A stretch of 19,461 bases of DNA from CAYYMD01 sp964480425 (lineage in GTDB: Bacteria; Planctomycetota; Phycisphaerae; SM23-33): contig CAYZPY010000032.1 in assembly GCA_964480425.1 (NCBI GenBank), forward strand, positions 1 through 19,461, read 5' to 3'. Under the pieces are notes generated by a model. The model was given only the letters and a program-made list of their open reading frames with translations. It was not told where the DNA came from and made no database searches. Below, one piece after another: positions 7,155 to 16,427 of this stretch. Within the stretch, counting starts at the first letter, position 1, and every line of letters begins with the position of its first letter. The position numbers were made by a program, and so were the translations under genes.

Positions 7155-8222
7155 GTGAGCGACAAGGAAAACAAAAATGCCGAACTTCCCGAGCAGGACA
7201 TCCAGGCCGCCGAGCAGTTGACCGACGCCTACAAGAAGATGCGCCGGGAGATGGGCAGGGCCATCGTCGGGCAGGAAGAAGTGCTCGAGGAACTGCTGAT
7301 GTGCATCTTCGCACGCGGGCACGCCATTCTCGAGGGCGTGCCGGGACTGGCCAAGACGCTGATGGTATCCTCCCTGGCGCAGTGCCTGGACCTGGACTTC
7401 GCGCGAATCCAGTTCACGCCCGACCTGATGCCCTCGGACATAACCGGAACCGAGGTCATCCAGGAGGACCGCGCCGCGGGAACGCGCGAATTCAAGTTCC
7501 TCCGGGGTCCCATCTTCAACAACGTGATCCTGGCCGACGAAATCAACCGCACCCCGCCCAAGACACAGGCGGCGCTTCTGGAGGCCATGCAGGAAAGGCA
7601 GGTGTCCGCCGGCGGAAAGCGCATGGTGATGAAGGATCCGTTCTTCGTGCTGGCCACGCAGAATCCCATCGAGCAGGAAGGCACATACCCGCTTCCCGAG
7701 GCGCAGCAGGACCGGTTCATGTTCAAGACATACGTGGACTATCCCCAGTGGGATGAGGAATTCGACGTTATCCGCCTGACCACCGCCGGTCGCGAGGTTC
7801 AGCTGGAGCCGGTTCTGGACGGCGAGGCGATAATCCGCCTCCAGGAGATTATCCGTCGTGTGCCTGCTGCCGACCACGTAATCCGCTACGCGATGAAGAT
7901 TGTCCGCGCCACGCGGGTGCACGAGGGCAACGTTCCCGAGGTGGTCCGTGATTACGTCACCTGGGGCGCGGGCCCCCGCGCGTGCCAGTACCTCATACTG
8001 GGCGGGAAGGTCCACTGCGTGCTGCACGGACGGTTCTGCGTATCGACAGACGACATCAAAGCCGTCGCCAAGCCCGTCATGCGCCACCGCATCATCACCA
8101 ACTTCAACGCCGATGCCGAGGGAATCACCACAGACGACGTAGTCGACAGACTCATGGAAATAATACCCGACAAGGACTCTGACATTGCCGCAAATCCTAA
8201 AACCGCCCCGGCGGTGGAGTGA
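7155..8222 (+). CDS. MoxR-family AAA+ ATPase
   Basis: The protein has 355 residues and is a cytoplasmic ATP-driven chaperone of the MoxR family. Walker A is GVPGLAKT at 61-68, in the GxPGxAKT form typical of the family. Walker B is VILADEI at 124-130, sensor 1 is ATQNP at 167-171, and the signature EGTYPLPEAQQDRF at about 175-188 includes the likely arginine finger R187. The C-terminal lid follows. GTG at 7155 is chosen because GGAAAGGG at 7141-7148 lies six bases upstream; the open frame before it overlaps the toroid gene and has no family homology. The length is slightly above the usual 320-340 because of a charged N-terminal tail. Known MoxR proteins act on VWA-domain partners encoded next to them, and here a DUF58 gene and two VWA genes follow directly. 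The family is certain; the client is inferred. Confidence 0.95.
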   Translation: MSDKENKNAELPEQDIQAAEQLTDAYKKMRREMGRAIVGQEEVLEELLMCIFARGHAILEGVPGLAKTLMVSSLAQCLDLDFARIQFTPDLMPSDITGTEVIQEDRAAGTREFKFLRGPIFNNVILADEINRTPPKTQAALLEAMQERQVSAGGKRMVMKDPFFVLATQNPIEQEGTYPLPEAQQDRFMFKTYVDYPQWDEEFDVIRLTTAGREVQLEPVLDGEAIIRLQEIIRRVPAADHVIRYAMKIVRATRVHEGNVPEVVRDYVTWGAGPRACQYLILGGKVHCVLHGRFCVSTDDIKAVAKPVMRHRIITNFNADAEGITTDDVVDRLMEIIPDKDSDIAANPKTAPAVE

Positions 8223-8269
8223 CGGTTTTGTCGAGGTGAACGTTTAATCAAACTGACAGTATGTAACCT

Positions 8270-9217
8270 ATGCCCAACGGCGGAAAAACACAAAAACAGG
8301 AATTGCTTAAGTACCTCGACCCGAAGGTATTGTCGAAGATAACGCGCCTTGACCTCCAGGCCCGCCTGGTGGTGGAGGGATTCATCTCGGGACAGCACAA
8401 GAGCCCCTTCCACGGGCAGAGCGTGGAATTCGCCTCGCACCGCGAGTACGTTTGGGGCGACGACATACGGAACGTGGACTGGAAGGTCCACGCCCGCACC
8501 GACCGCTACTACATCAAGCAGTACGAGGAGGAGACGAACCTCAAGGCGGTCTTTCTGCTGGACGCCAGCGAGTCCATGCAGTACGGGGGCAATGGAAACG
8601 GTCTGACCAAGTACCAGTACGCCGCCGCCGTCACCGCCTCGCTGGCGTTTCTGCTGCTCCAGCAACAGGACGCCGTAGGACTGGCCCTGTTCGACCAGAC
8701 GCTTCGCAGCTACCTTCCGCCCTCGGCCAATCCCGATCGCATCAAGTCGCTGGTGCACGCCATAGATACGATTACTCCCACCGCCAAGACGGACCTGGAG
8801 GGCGTGTGCCATTCGCTGGCGGAGAAAATCCCCCGTCGCGGTCTGGTGTGCCTGGTTAGCGACTTTTTCGTGGACGACCCCGCCGCCGCCATGAGGGGTC
8901 TGCGGCATTTTCAGCATTTCGGCCACGAGGTCGTCGTGCTGCACATCATGGGCGCCGACGAACTTGAATTTCCCTTCCAGGGCAACACGCAGTTCCTGGG
9001 CCTGGAGGATACGGGTCGGCTCGTCGCCGACCCCCGGGCGCTGCGAAACGGATACCTGGATGCGGTGGGGCGGTTCTGCAGGACGGTGCACCGCGGGTGC
9101 GTCGCCGCCAGGGCGGACTACAAACTTATATCCACCGGCGAACACCTGGACGCTGCCATGCTGGCGTTCCTGACCGCACGTGCAGAGGCGGTCCGCAAGG
9201 CCGGGGCTAAGAGATAA
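8270..9217 (+). CDS. DUF58 protein with VWA-like fold
   Basis: The protein has 315 residues and is of the short DUF58 type without the N-terminal membrane helices found in many relatives, so it is probably cytoplasmic. The DUF58 signature is clear: HREYVWGDDIRNVDW at 57-71, then TDRYYIKQYEEE. The VWA-like metal site (MIDAS) appears complete, with DASES at 98-102, Thr174 in KTDLEG and Asp198 in SDFF. DUF58 proteins are regular genetic partners of MoxR ATPases and are thought to be their VWA-type adaptor or client. A TAA at 8264-8266 blocks any longer start in frame. No good Shine-Dalgarno sequence precedes ATG 8270; the nearest, GAGGTGA at 8233-8239, is too far. The next gene begins three bases after the stop. 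Confidence 0.93.
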   Translation: MPNGGKTQKQELLKYLDPKVLSKITRLDLQARLVVEGFISGQHKSPFHGQSVEFASHREYVWGDDIRNVDWKVHARTDRYYIKQYEEETNLKAVFLLDASESMQYGGNGNGLTKYQYAAAVTASLAFLLLQQQDAVGLALFDQTLRSYLPPSANPDRIKSLVHAIDTITPTAKTDLEGVCHSLAEKIPRRGLVCLVSDFFVDDPAAAMRGLRHFQHFGHEVVVLHIMGADELEFPFQGNTQFLGLEDTGRLVADPRALRNGYLDAVGRFCRTVHRGCVAARADYKLISTGEHLDAAMLAFLTARAEAVRKAGAKR

Positions 9218-9220
9218 ATT

Positions 9221-11545
9221 ATGCCGTTTATACATCCTGGAATATTCTGGACGGGATTAGCGGCGGTGAGTGTGCCGATAATCATCCACATACTCAGCCG
9301 CCGGCGGTTCCGGACCGTCCACTGGGCGGCGATGCGTTTCCTCATCGAGTCGCTGCGGCGCAACCGCCGACGGCTTAGAATCGAGGAACTCATCCTTCTT
9401 GCGCTTCGCTGCTGCATTATCCTGGCGCTGGCCGCCGTGGTGGCCAGGTTCACCGGGTGCGGAGCCATGGGAGGCGCAATCGGCGGCGACGGGACGGCGA
9501 CGAACGTGTTCGTGCTGGACGACAGCCTGTCGATGGGACAGAAATTCGGCTCCGGCGAGGTGTTTTCCGTCGCTACCGACGAGGTGACCCGGCGGATCGA
9601 GTCTATGGCCGAATCCGACCGCTGCGCGATAATCCTGGCTACGCGCAGCGCGGAGGAGGCGCCGTTTTTCTCCCCGGCGCGTGTCAGCGAGATAGACGTA
9701 GAAGATCTTTCGAGGCGCATCGCCTCGCTTTCGCCCACCGGTAGGCGAGCGGACCTGGACGAGGCGCTGGACGCGGCGGAAGATATATTCGCCGGCGTCG
9801 TCGGGACAAAGCGCCTGTACCTTGTCGGCGATTTTCGAAAGACCGACCTGTCGGACCCGCAGACGATGCGCGCAATGCGCAAACGGTTCTCGCAGTTTAA
9901 ATCGCAGGACGTGGACGTGATAGCGCTGGACTATGCGCGCCCTGCGCGCAACAACCTCACCGTCGAGCGGATCGAACTGCTGGACAGGTTCGCTCTGTCC
10001 GGTCGGCCTTTGCGGATAGGCGTGAAGGTGCGCAACAATTCGCCCCGCAAGGTCGAGGACGTGGAGGTTCGGCTGACGGCCAACTGGGGTCTCGACAGCC
10101 CGGACGAGTCGGAATCCCATGACACGGCGGCGCGGAGCAGCGTCGAAATTTCAACCCCTATTGAAGTTATCGACGCCCTGGCGCCGCAACAGAGCAAGCG
10201 GGTCCAGTGGCAGTTGGTGTTTCCCTCGGCCACGGGCAAGGACGGGCGACCCAGAGGCGCATCGGCCCTGATCAGGGCGCATCTGCCCGGCGACGAACTG
10301 TCCGGAGACAATACCTCCCATCTGTCGCTGGAGGTCAGACAGGCCGTTAATGTCCTGCTGGTGGACGGGCGGCTGAACACCGGCTGGGAACCTGAGCAAA
10401 ACGAGTCGTTCTACCTCGCCCGGGCGCTGGTCCCCGGGTCGAACTCGAACTACGGCAATTCCGTGGAGGTAATCTCCCCGGATGACTTCGGCGATGCGGA
10501 CCTGGACGATTATGACGTGGTGATGCTGCTGAACGTGGCGTCGCTCTCCGACGGCGCCGGCGACGGGCGGCGTCTCGAGGCGCTGGAGCAGTACGTTCGC
10601 GCGGGCGGAGGGCTGGCGATTTTCATGGGACAAAACGTGAAAGAATCGTTCTATAACGGTCCGCTTTACGCCGAGGGAGGTGGGCTGCTGCCGTTTCGCT
10701 TCGAGAAGATTGTCCGGGCCAAAGCGGGCGACAGCGAGGTCAAGTATTACCGACTGGAGCCCAAAAGCATCGAGGCCGACAGCTTGATGAACGTATTCAC
10801 CGGCCAGGGCACCATAGGGCTGAAGTTCATTCGCTTTTTCGCATTTTGTTCTGCCGAGGAGTCCCCCGGTGGTTCTTCCGGCGGCGGAATCCGCCCGCCA
10901 CGCGTCCTGGCGCGGTTCAACGACAAATCACACAGTCCCGCGGTGGTCTCCAGGAAGTACGGCGACGGAAGGGTGGTGGCTTTTTACACCTCCGCGCACA
11001 AGCGATGGACGGACTGGCCCGTGGACCCGTTCGGGACGTACGTTGTGGCGGTCAACCGCATGGTCGAACGCATCGCGCGCCCCCAGCGCGGCTGGCAAAA
11101 CGCGCCCGTCGCAGCGCCGGTGGAATTCGAACTGCCCGAGGATATGAGGGACGCCGAGGTCTGGCTGGAGACGCCGTCCGGCGGCGCGCAGAGCAGCGTG
11201 AAGATGCACCCTCAAATCCGGGGCGAAAAATCCGTCCTTGTTTACGAACACACGCGGGATTCGGGCGTCTATAGATTGTGGATGCGCAACCCCGCCGGCA
11301 GCACCAGGCGGGTGGTGTTCACCAGGAACATGGAACCCTCCGAGGGCGACCTGACGCCCGGCGGCAGGGAGGCGCTGGAGGCGGCTTTCGGAAGCGAAGA
11401 GTTCCATTACCGCCGGCGCCCCGGAAGCGCCGAGGAGGTCGAGTTGTCCGCCGACCGGGAATACTGGACCTGGATGCTGGCGGCCTTGCTGGTGTTTATG
11501 ATTGCAGAGACAATACTGGGTCGAAAATTCGGACATTATTCATGA
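9221..11545 (+). CDS. BatA-like membrane protein with VWA and glutamine-amidotransferase-like domains
   Basis: The protein has 774 residues. The N-terminus is the BatA-type membrane domain: a start like FIHPGIFWTGL, a first hydrophobic helix about 9-24, the conserved HILSRRRFRTVHWAAMRF stretch, and a second helix about 56-75. A VWA domain (about 95-240) follows with the MIDAS start DDSLS at 100-104. The position of the MIDAS threonine appears to be Ala177 (RRADLDEAL), while an acidic residue is present at Asp204. A CARDB/Ig-like region (about 245-370) leads to a class I glutamine-amidotransferase-like fold (about 371-520) that ends its core strand with GGGLAIFMGQN and lacks the nucleophile cysteine. 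A C-terminal membrane helix (about 750-766) ends in a basic tail. The bulk is predicted extracytoplasmic, between the second and last helices. It begins three bases after DUF58 and overlaps the next gene by 4 nt. Confidence 0.9.
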   Translation: MPFIHPGIFWTGLAAVSVPIIIHILSRRRFRTVHWAAMRFLIESLRRNRRRLRIEELILLALRCCIILALAAVVARFTGCGAMGGAIGGDGTATNVFVLDDSLSMGQKFGSGEVFSVATDEVTRRIESMAESDRCAIILATRSAEEAPFFSPARVSEIDVEDLSRRIASLSPTGRRADLDEALDAAEDIFAGVVGTKRLYLVGDFRKTDLSDPQTMRAMRKRFSQFKSQDVDVIALDYARPARNNLTVERIELLDRFALSGRPLRIGVKVRNNSPRKVEDVEVRLTANWGLDSPDESESHDTAARSSVEISTPIEVIDALAPQQSKRVQWQLVFPSATGKDGRPRGASALIRAHLPGDELSGDNTSHLSLEVRQAVNVLLVDGRLNTGWEPEQNESFYLARALVPGSNSNYGNSVEVISPDDFGDADLDDYDVVMLLNVASLSDGAGDGRRLEALEQYVRAGGGLAIFMGQNVKESFYNGPLYAEGGGLLPFRFEKIVRAKAGDSEVKYYRLEPKSIEADSLMNVFTGQGTIGLKFIRFFAFCSAEESPGGSSGGGIRPPRVLARFNDKSHSPAVVSRKYGDGRVVAFYTSAHKRWTDWPVDPFGTYVVAVNRMVERIARPQRGWQNAPVAAPVEFELPEDMRDAEVWLETPSGGAQSSVKMHPQIRGEKSVLVYEHTRDSGVYRLWMRNPAGSTRRVVFTRNMEPSEGDLTPGGREALEAAFGSEEFHYRRRPGSAEEVELSADREYWTWMLAALLVFMIAETILGRKFGHYS

Positions 11546-14103
11546 GCGGTTTTATTAAATGGCTGTTCGGGGGCTACCCCGGCGGATCCCAGGAGGGTTC
11601 GGCGCAGTGGCGCCTGGGATTTGTGGCCGATTACGGCAACTACGTCATCATGGCGCTGATGGCGGCGTTAGCGGCCATGATTTATCTGACGATCCGCACA
11701 TATCGCCGGGAGGGCGACGCGCCGCGCGGCGCCAAGGCGCTTCTGGCGGGTCTGCGGATTACCGTGATTCTGCTGGTGGCGGTGATATTGTTCCGCCCGG
11801 CGATTATCTACCGCTTCACGCGCACGCTGTACAGTTCGCTGGTGGTGCTCCTCGACGACAGCATATCCATGTCGCTTACGGATTCGACCGTCCTGCAGGA
11901 CGGCGCCGGGCGGCGGGAGAAACTGGCGGGTCTGCTGGGCGTTTCGCCGGCGGACCTGGAGCAGATGTCGCGCGCCGAGATCGTCCGCCGACTGCTGGTG
12001 CGCCGTGGCGGCGCCATCGGCGCCCTCGCCGCCGACCACCCGCTGGTGTTGATGAGGTTTTCCACGGACAATCCGGGGCGGGAGTCTTATACCGACGTAA
12101 TCGAGCGGATTGACTCGCCGTCCATGGCGCCGGGCGAGGTAATCGAGCGGTTGGGCGAGTCCCTGGCGCATATGCGCGCCGACGGATACGAAACCGACAT
12201 TGCCGCCGCCCTTGGACAGGTCAGGGAGACGATGCGAGGCCGGCGCATGGCAGGGGTGGTGCTGGTGAGCGACGGGCGGGTGACCTCCGCAAAACCGGGC
12301 TCGCCGATGGCGGGCGATTCGTCGTCCGGCGCCCTGGCGGAGGGGCTCGGCGCCGGGGTGTTCGCGGTTATGGTCGGCGACGCCACGCCCAGAAAAAACG
12401 TCGCGGTCACCGCCCTTCACGCGCCCGGGGAGGTGCGCACAGGCGCGCTGACGGAATTTTCCGCCGTCCTTTCGTGTCGAAACGCCGAGACGCAAAAGAT
12501 CAAACTGCGCCTGCTGCGCCGCAATGCGGATTCCGGCAAGTGGACCCCCACCGGGAAGGAATCGATAATAAACGTCAGCGAGCACCTTCCCCCCGCCGAG
12601 GGCGACTCCCCGCAGAACCGGCGCAACGGACCGGTGGTCATCACCGCCGACCTGAAGGTCAAGCCGGAGGAGACCGGAAAGTTCGTATACAAGGTGGTTG
12701 CCGATCCGCTCAGCGGCGAGACGAACCAGGCCGACAACTCCGCCGAGGCGTCCGTGTCGGTCCGCGACGCGAAGATAAACATTCTGCTGGTGGGCGGGTA
12801 CGCCGGTCTGGAGTTCCAGTATCTCAGGAATTTCCTGTTTCGCTCGCGGGATTTGTACCGGCTTAGCGTATGGCAGCAGAACGCAGACGCGGACATCAAC
12901 CAGGTCGCCTCGACGGGCATGCGGCTGTCGCGCCTGCCCCGGCGACTGGCGGAGATTATCGGCACGCAGGAAAGCCCGGGATACGACGTGGTCATACTTT
13001 ACGATCCGCGTCCTACGCAGGGCGGCTTCGACGAGAATTTCGTCAAAATGCTCAAAACCTTTGTGGTCAGACACGGGGGCGGAATGTGCTACCTGGCGGG
13101 CAACAAGCATTCCGAGTCGGTTCTGCGCGGGGGAGGTTACCGTCCCCTGTCCGACCTTATGCCGGTCATGCTGGCGCCCAATCGCATAGACCTGGCAGGG
13201 CGGATTGGGCGCGGAAAACCCAGGTCGTGGCAGGTCAGGTTGACGGATTACGGCAGAGAGCACACGGTGACCAGGATCGGTCGTTCGCTGGGCGGCGAGC
13301 GCCACATTTTCGACCTGCTTCCTGGGATTTATTGGTCGCATCCCGTTGCCGACGTCAAGCCCGCCGGTAGGGTCCTGGCGGTTCACTCCAATCCGATGCG
13401 CCGCGGGTCCCAAAACGACCCGCTTCCGCTGATGGTGTTCCAGCCGGTCGGTATGGGAAGGGTGGTTTACGTGGGATTCGACGAGACCTGGCGGTGGCGC
13501 GCCGTTCGCGACGGGTATTATCACCGGCGTTTGTGGGGCAACCTGATGAGTTTTCTGGCGGCGCCGAAAACCAAGCGAGTTGTCCTGACCACCGGCGGGG
13601 AGCGTTTCGTCGCCGGCGAGAAGATGACCGTCCGCCTGGAGGCGTACGACGAGGAATACAGGCCGCTGGAGGCAAAGAAGGTCACCGTCAGGATGACCCG
13701 CACGTCCGACGGGCAGTCGAGCGACATCGAGCTGAAGGCGGTTCCGGACCAGCCGGGGCATTTCGCCGCCTCGATGGTCCCCAAGCGCACGGGTGCGTAC
13801 GAACTGTCGGTGAATCTCGGTCCGGACGCCGCCGTCTCGCGGAGAATCACCGTCGAGCTGCCCCAGGCGGAGATGCGTAAGCCCGAGGCGGACCCCGCCT
13901 TCCTCAAAACCGTCGTGTCCAGACCGCAGAATTTCCTCGAAGCGCACGAATTCGACAAACTCTCCGGTATGATTCCGCCCGGGCGACTAAAGAGCGTCAG
14001 GGAGATACCGCGTGAACTTTGGGACACCCGCGCCGTGCTGCTGCTTATCGTTATTCTGCTGGCCGGCGAATGGATACTCAGAAAGAAGTACAACATGGCC
14101 TGA
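11542..14103 (+). CDS. Second VWA / glutamine-amidotransferase-like membrane protein
   Basis: The protein has 853 residues with the same overall plan as its upstream neighbour. Two N-terminal membrane helices (about 34-51 and 70-88) precede a VWA domain with DDSIS at 105-109, Thr218 in ETDIAAAL and Asp244 in SDG, so the MIDAS looks intact. Ig-like strands (about 290-410) follow. A glutamine-amidotransferase-like domain (about 413-665) contains VVRHGGGMCYLAGN and ends with VVYVGFDETWRWR, a signature I associate with this planctomycete family. Another Ig-like domain (about 675-800) and a terminal membrane helix (about 829-846) with a basic tail complete it. The start at 11542 overlaps the previous stop as ATGA and has no clear ribosome site of its own, so translational coupling is likely. 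The longer frame upstream lies inside the previous gene. It is probably a diverged paralogue and partner of the upstream BatA-like protein. Confidence 0.9.
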   Translation: MSGFIKWLFGGYPGGSQEGSAQWRLGFVADYGNYVIMALMAALAAMIYLTIRTYRREGDAPRGAKALLAGLRITVILLVAVILFRPAIIYRFTRTLYSSLVVLLDDSISMSLTDSTVLQDGAGRREKLAGLLGVSPADLEQMSRAEIVRRLLVRRGGAIGALAADHPLVLMRFSTDNPGRESYTDVIERIDSPSMAPGEVIERLGESLAHMRADGYETDIAAALGQVRETMRGRRMAGVVLVSDGRVTSAKPGSPMAGDSSSGALAEGLGAGVFAVMVGDATPRKNVAVTALHAPGEVRTGALTEFSAVLSCRNAETQKIKLRLLRRNADSGKWTPTGKESIINVSEHLPPAEGDSPQNRRNGPVVITADLKVKPEETGKFVYKVVADPLSGETNQADNSAEASVSVRDAKINILLVGGYAGLEFQYLRNFLFRSRDLYRLSVWQQNADADINQVASTGMRLSRLPRRLAEIIGTQESPGYDVVILYDPRPTQGGFDENFVKMLKTFVVRHGGGMCYLAGNKHSESVLRGGGYRPLSDLMPVMLAPNRIDLAGRIGRGKPRSWQVRLTDYGREHTVTRIGRSLGGERHIFDLLPGIYWSHPVADVKPAGRVLAVHSNPMRRGSQNDPLPLMVFQPVGMGRVVYVGFDETWRWRAVRDGYYHRRLWGNLMSFLAAPKTKRVVLTTGGERFVAGEKMTVRLEAYDEEYRPLEAKKVTVRMTRTSDGQSSDIELKAVPDQPGHFAASMVPKRTGAYELSVNLGPDAAVSRRITVELPQAEMRKPEADPAFLKTVVSRPQNFLEAHEFDKLSGMIPPGRLKSVREIPRELWDTRAVLLLIVILLAGEWILRKKYNMA

Positions 14104-14140
14104 TAGAAATCCACCGCCTCCCGGCGGACGGAAAAATGAC

Positions 14141-16384
14141 ATGAGTGAGAAGGAATCGAAACACGCCGCGCCTCACCTGACGTTGTGGTCCAAACTGGAC
14201 CGGCTGCGCCTGAGGGTGCGCCTGCGGCTCGCCGCAGAAGGGCTGGCATGGACGCTGCTTGCGTGCGTGGGACTGATCTTCGCCACACTGGGCATGGATT
14301 ACCTGCTGCACCTTAGCCGCCCGCAGCGGATATTCGTGCTTGCCGTCGCCGCGATCGCAATGTTGTGGGTGTTGTGGCGGTATATATTGGGACCTCTGCT
14401 GGTGCGGATGGGGACAGAATCGCTCGCCCTGCTGGTCGAAAGCAGGTACCGCGTGCTTTCCGACCGGCTGATAAGCACCGTGCAGTTTGCCGCAAGCGGT
14501 TTCAAGTCCGAGCTGGCCAGCGGCGCGATGGCGCGTCGCACTGCCCAGGAGGCCGAGCGGATAAGCCGACCGCTGAATTTCGCACAAGTGGTGGAGTTTA
14601 GACGACTGAAACGCATACTTGCCTCTGCCGCGTGCGCCGCGATGCTGCTTGTGGGCTTTACGTTCTGGCAGGGACCGATGGTGAAACTCTGGGCGCAGAG
14701 GATGATTCTTTTGAAGGAGGTTCCCTGGCCTCAGAGGATATACCTGAAGGTTCGTGGCGGGCCGGATTTCCACGTTCTTCGCGGGGACGACCTTGAGATA
14801 GAGGTCGTCGCCGTGCCCGGCGCTGTGGAGCAGTTGCATCCACCGGCCTGGATTACGTTGCACGCCAACTATCCGTCTGTCGGTCCCACGCAGGAGCGAC
14901 TGGAACTGACCGATCCACAAAACGCCGCTTATTCCAAGGTTTTCCGCGCGGTCTCCGAGCCGTTCGAGTTTTACGTCGCCGGCGGTGACGACCGGACCGA
15001 CAGCGAGCGTCCGCACCAGGTTAATATAATCGAGCCGCCGGCCCTGCGGCGCGTGCGGTTCGTGGTGGAATATCCGCCGTACATGTCGCGCAGTTTGCGA
15101 AGTGTGGACGCCACATCCGGGGTGATAACCGTTTACCGGGGCGGGTGGATTAACGTTTCAGCCGCCGCAAACAAGGCGCTGAGAGAGGCGCGAATGCTGG
15201 TGGAATCCGAATCGGGGAAAATTTCCATCCCCATGGAGGTAAAAAATCTCTCCCCCCGCCAGTCCGAATCGCCCGCGCTGGTGAGCGGGAAGTTCCAGGT
15301 CGACGCCGGGCAAACGTCCGGCAGCATGGCGCTTCGTTTCGCGCTGGTCGATTCGATGGGCTACCAGAACCGCCGCGGCGCCAAGTACGCCGTGCAGATA
15401 TCGCCGGATCGCCCCCCGCGCATGGAGATCGACAAGAGCGGTGTGGGACCGGCGATCACGCCCCGCGCGATCATACCGCTGGAGGTCCGCGGAAAGGACG
15501 CCTTTGGAATCATAAAAGTCGACGTCGTGGCGCAGTGGACCGGCCGCAGCGCCGAAGACAAGCAGCGAATCGTCGAGAGCGTGCTGGACGAACCCCCCTC
15601 ACCGGTAAAATCGGTCACTGCGCCGGCGCAGGTGGACCTTGCCGGCAGCGGCGTGACGGTGGGAAAGACCGTGTCGGTTTTCGCCCGCGGTGAAGATTGC
15701 CTCCCGGCGGAGCTTAACGGTTCCAACCAGGCGACCAGCAGAACGCTGACGTTCCGCGTGGTCGAGCCGGAGGAGTTGCTGACCGAACTCATCAGGAAAC
15801 AAAAGGCCCTTCACCTGGAATTTCTCCAGTCGCTGGGGCAGGCGGAAGACGCCCGCGCGAAAACCGCCGCCGTGGCCGAGGATCTTGCTGCCGGTGCGGC
15901 GGTGGAGGACGTGCGGGTCGATCTCGCCTCATCGGCGGACCTGACCCGCAGCGTCTCGGCCGAGTGCGAAAAGGCCGCCGACACGCTTTCGGGCATCGTC
16001 GAGGAGTTGTTGAACAATCGCCTGACCGAGCCGGGCTCGCCCACCGTCAATGGGCTCGAAGGCAACGTGATAACGCCGTTGCGGGACCTTTCGAAATTTG
16101 CCGACGAGGTGGTTTCGGCCCTGGAATCGTCGCGCGACATCAGCGGCGACGATGCGCTCGGCAGGGAGGCCTCACAGATCGCCGCCGACCAGCGACGGAT
16201 AAGAAACCGCATGGAGGAAATTCTCGAGCACATGCAAAAGGCGCAGAGCCGCCAGGAACTGGCCGGCGAATTGAAAATGATCATAAAATGGTCCAGGCAA
16301 CTGCTGAAGCGTATAAATAAACAAAAAGAACAGGACATCGGAGATATTCTCGGTCCGACCACGCAGCCCGACCGGGAGGACTGA
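14141..16384 (+). CDS. DUF4175-like membrane protein with C-terminal coiled coil
   Basis: The protein has 747 residues. Three membrane helices (about 34-55, 64-83 and 159-176) flank a cytoplasmic-looking basic helical segment containing RYRVLSDRLISTVQF, a pattern I recognise from DUF4175-like proteins. After the third helix come several beta-rich, Ig-like stretches (about 190-540), including PWPQRIYLKV and RRVRFVVEYPPYM, probably extracytoplasmic. The C-terminal 200 residues (from about 542) are charged and helical, probably coiled coil. ATG 14141 has GGACGGA at 14125-14131 about nine bases upstream; an ATG at 14136 in another frame stops at once. The 37-nt gap also holds a small hairpin, CCGCC-TCCC-GGCGG (14114-14127), whose right arm abuts the ribosome site. 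DUF4175 genes commonly sit with MoxR/DUF58/VWA genes, and this supports the assignment more than any catalytic motif. Molecular function is unknown. Confidence 0.8.
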   Translation: MSEKESKHAAPHLTLWSKLDRLRLRVRLRLAAEGLAWTLLACVGLIFATLGMDYLLHLSRPQRIFVLAVAAIAMLWVLWRYILGPLLVRMGTESLALLVESRYRVLSDRLISTVQFAASGFKSELASGAMARRTAQEAERISRPLNFAQVVEFRRLKRILASAACAAMLLVGFTFWQGPMVKLWAQRMILLKEVPWPQRIYLKVRGGPDFHVLRGDDLEIEVVAVPGAVEQLHPPAWITLHANYPSVGPTQERLELTDPQNAAYSKVFRAVSEPFEFYVAGGDDRTDSERPHQVNIIEPPALRRVRFVVEYPPYMSRSLRSVDATSGVITVYRGGWINVSAAANKALREARMLVESESGKISIPMEVKNLSPRQSESPALVSGKFQVDAGQTSGSMALRFALVDSMGYQNRRGAKYAVQISPDRPPRMEIDKSGVGPAITPRAIIPLEVRGKDAFGIIKVDVVAQWTGRSAEDKQRIVESVLDEPPSPVKSVTAPAQVDLAGSGVTVGKTVSVFARGEDCLPAELNGSNQATSRTLTFRVVEPEELLTELIRKQKALHLEFLQSLGQAEDARAKTAAVAEDLAAGAAVEDVRVDLASSADLTRSVSAECEKAADTLSGIVEELLNNRLTEPGSPTVNGLEGNVITPLRDLSKFADEVVSALESSRDISGDDALGREASQIAADQRRIRNRMEEILEHMQKAQSRQELAGELKMIIKWSRQLLKRINKQKEQDIGDILGPTTQPDRED

Positions 16385-16427
16385 AATGTAAGGCGCATCG
16401 GCCGGGTCGTCGGCGAAAGGCGTGAAA

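Noticed and set aside
11668..13947. Very long open frame on the minus strand (759 codons)
   Set aside because: It is antisense to the second VWA gene. The + strand reading has membrane helices, MIDAS and Ig-like features; the minus reading has none.
14114..14127. Hairpin CCGCC-TCCC-GGCGG before the DUF4175-like gene
   Set aside because: A five-pair stem in a GC-rich gap is expected by chance; noted in the gene entry but not called as a regulator.
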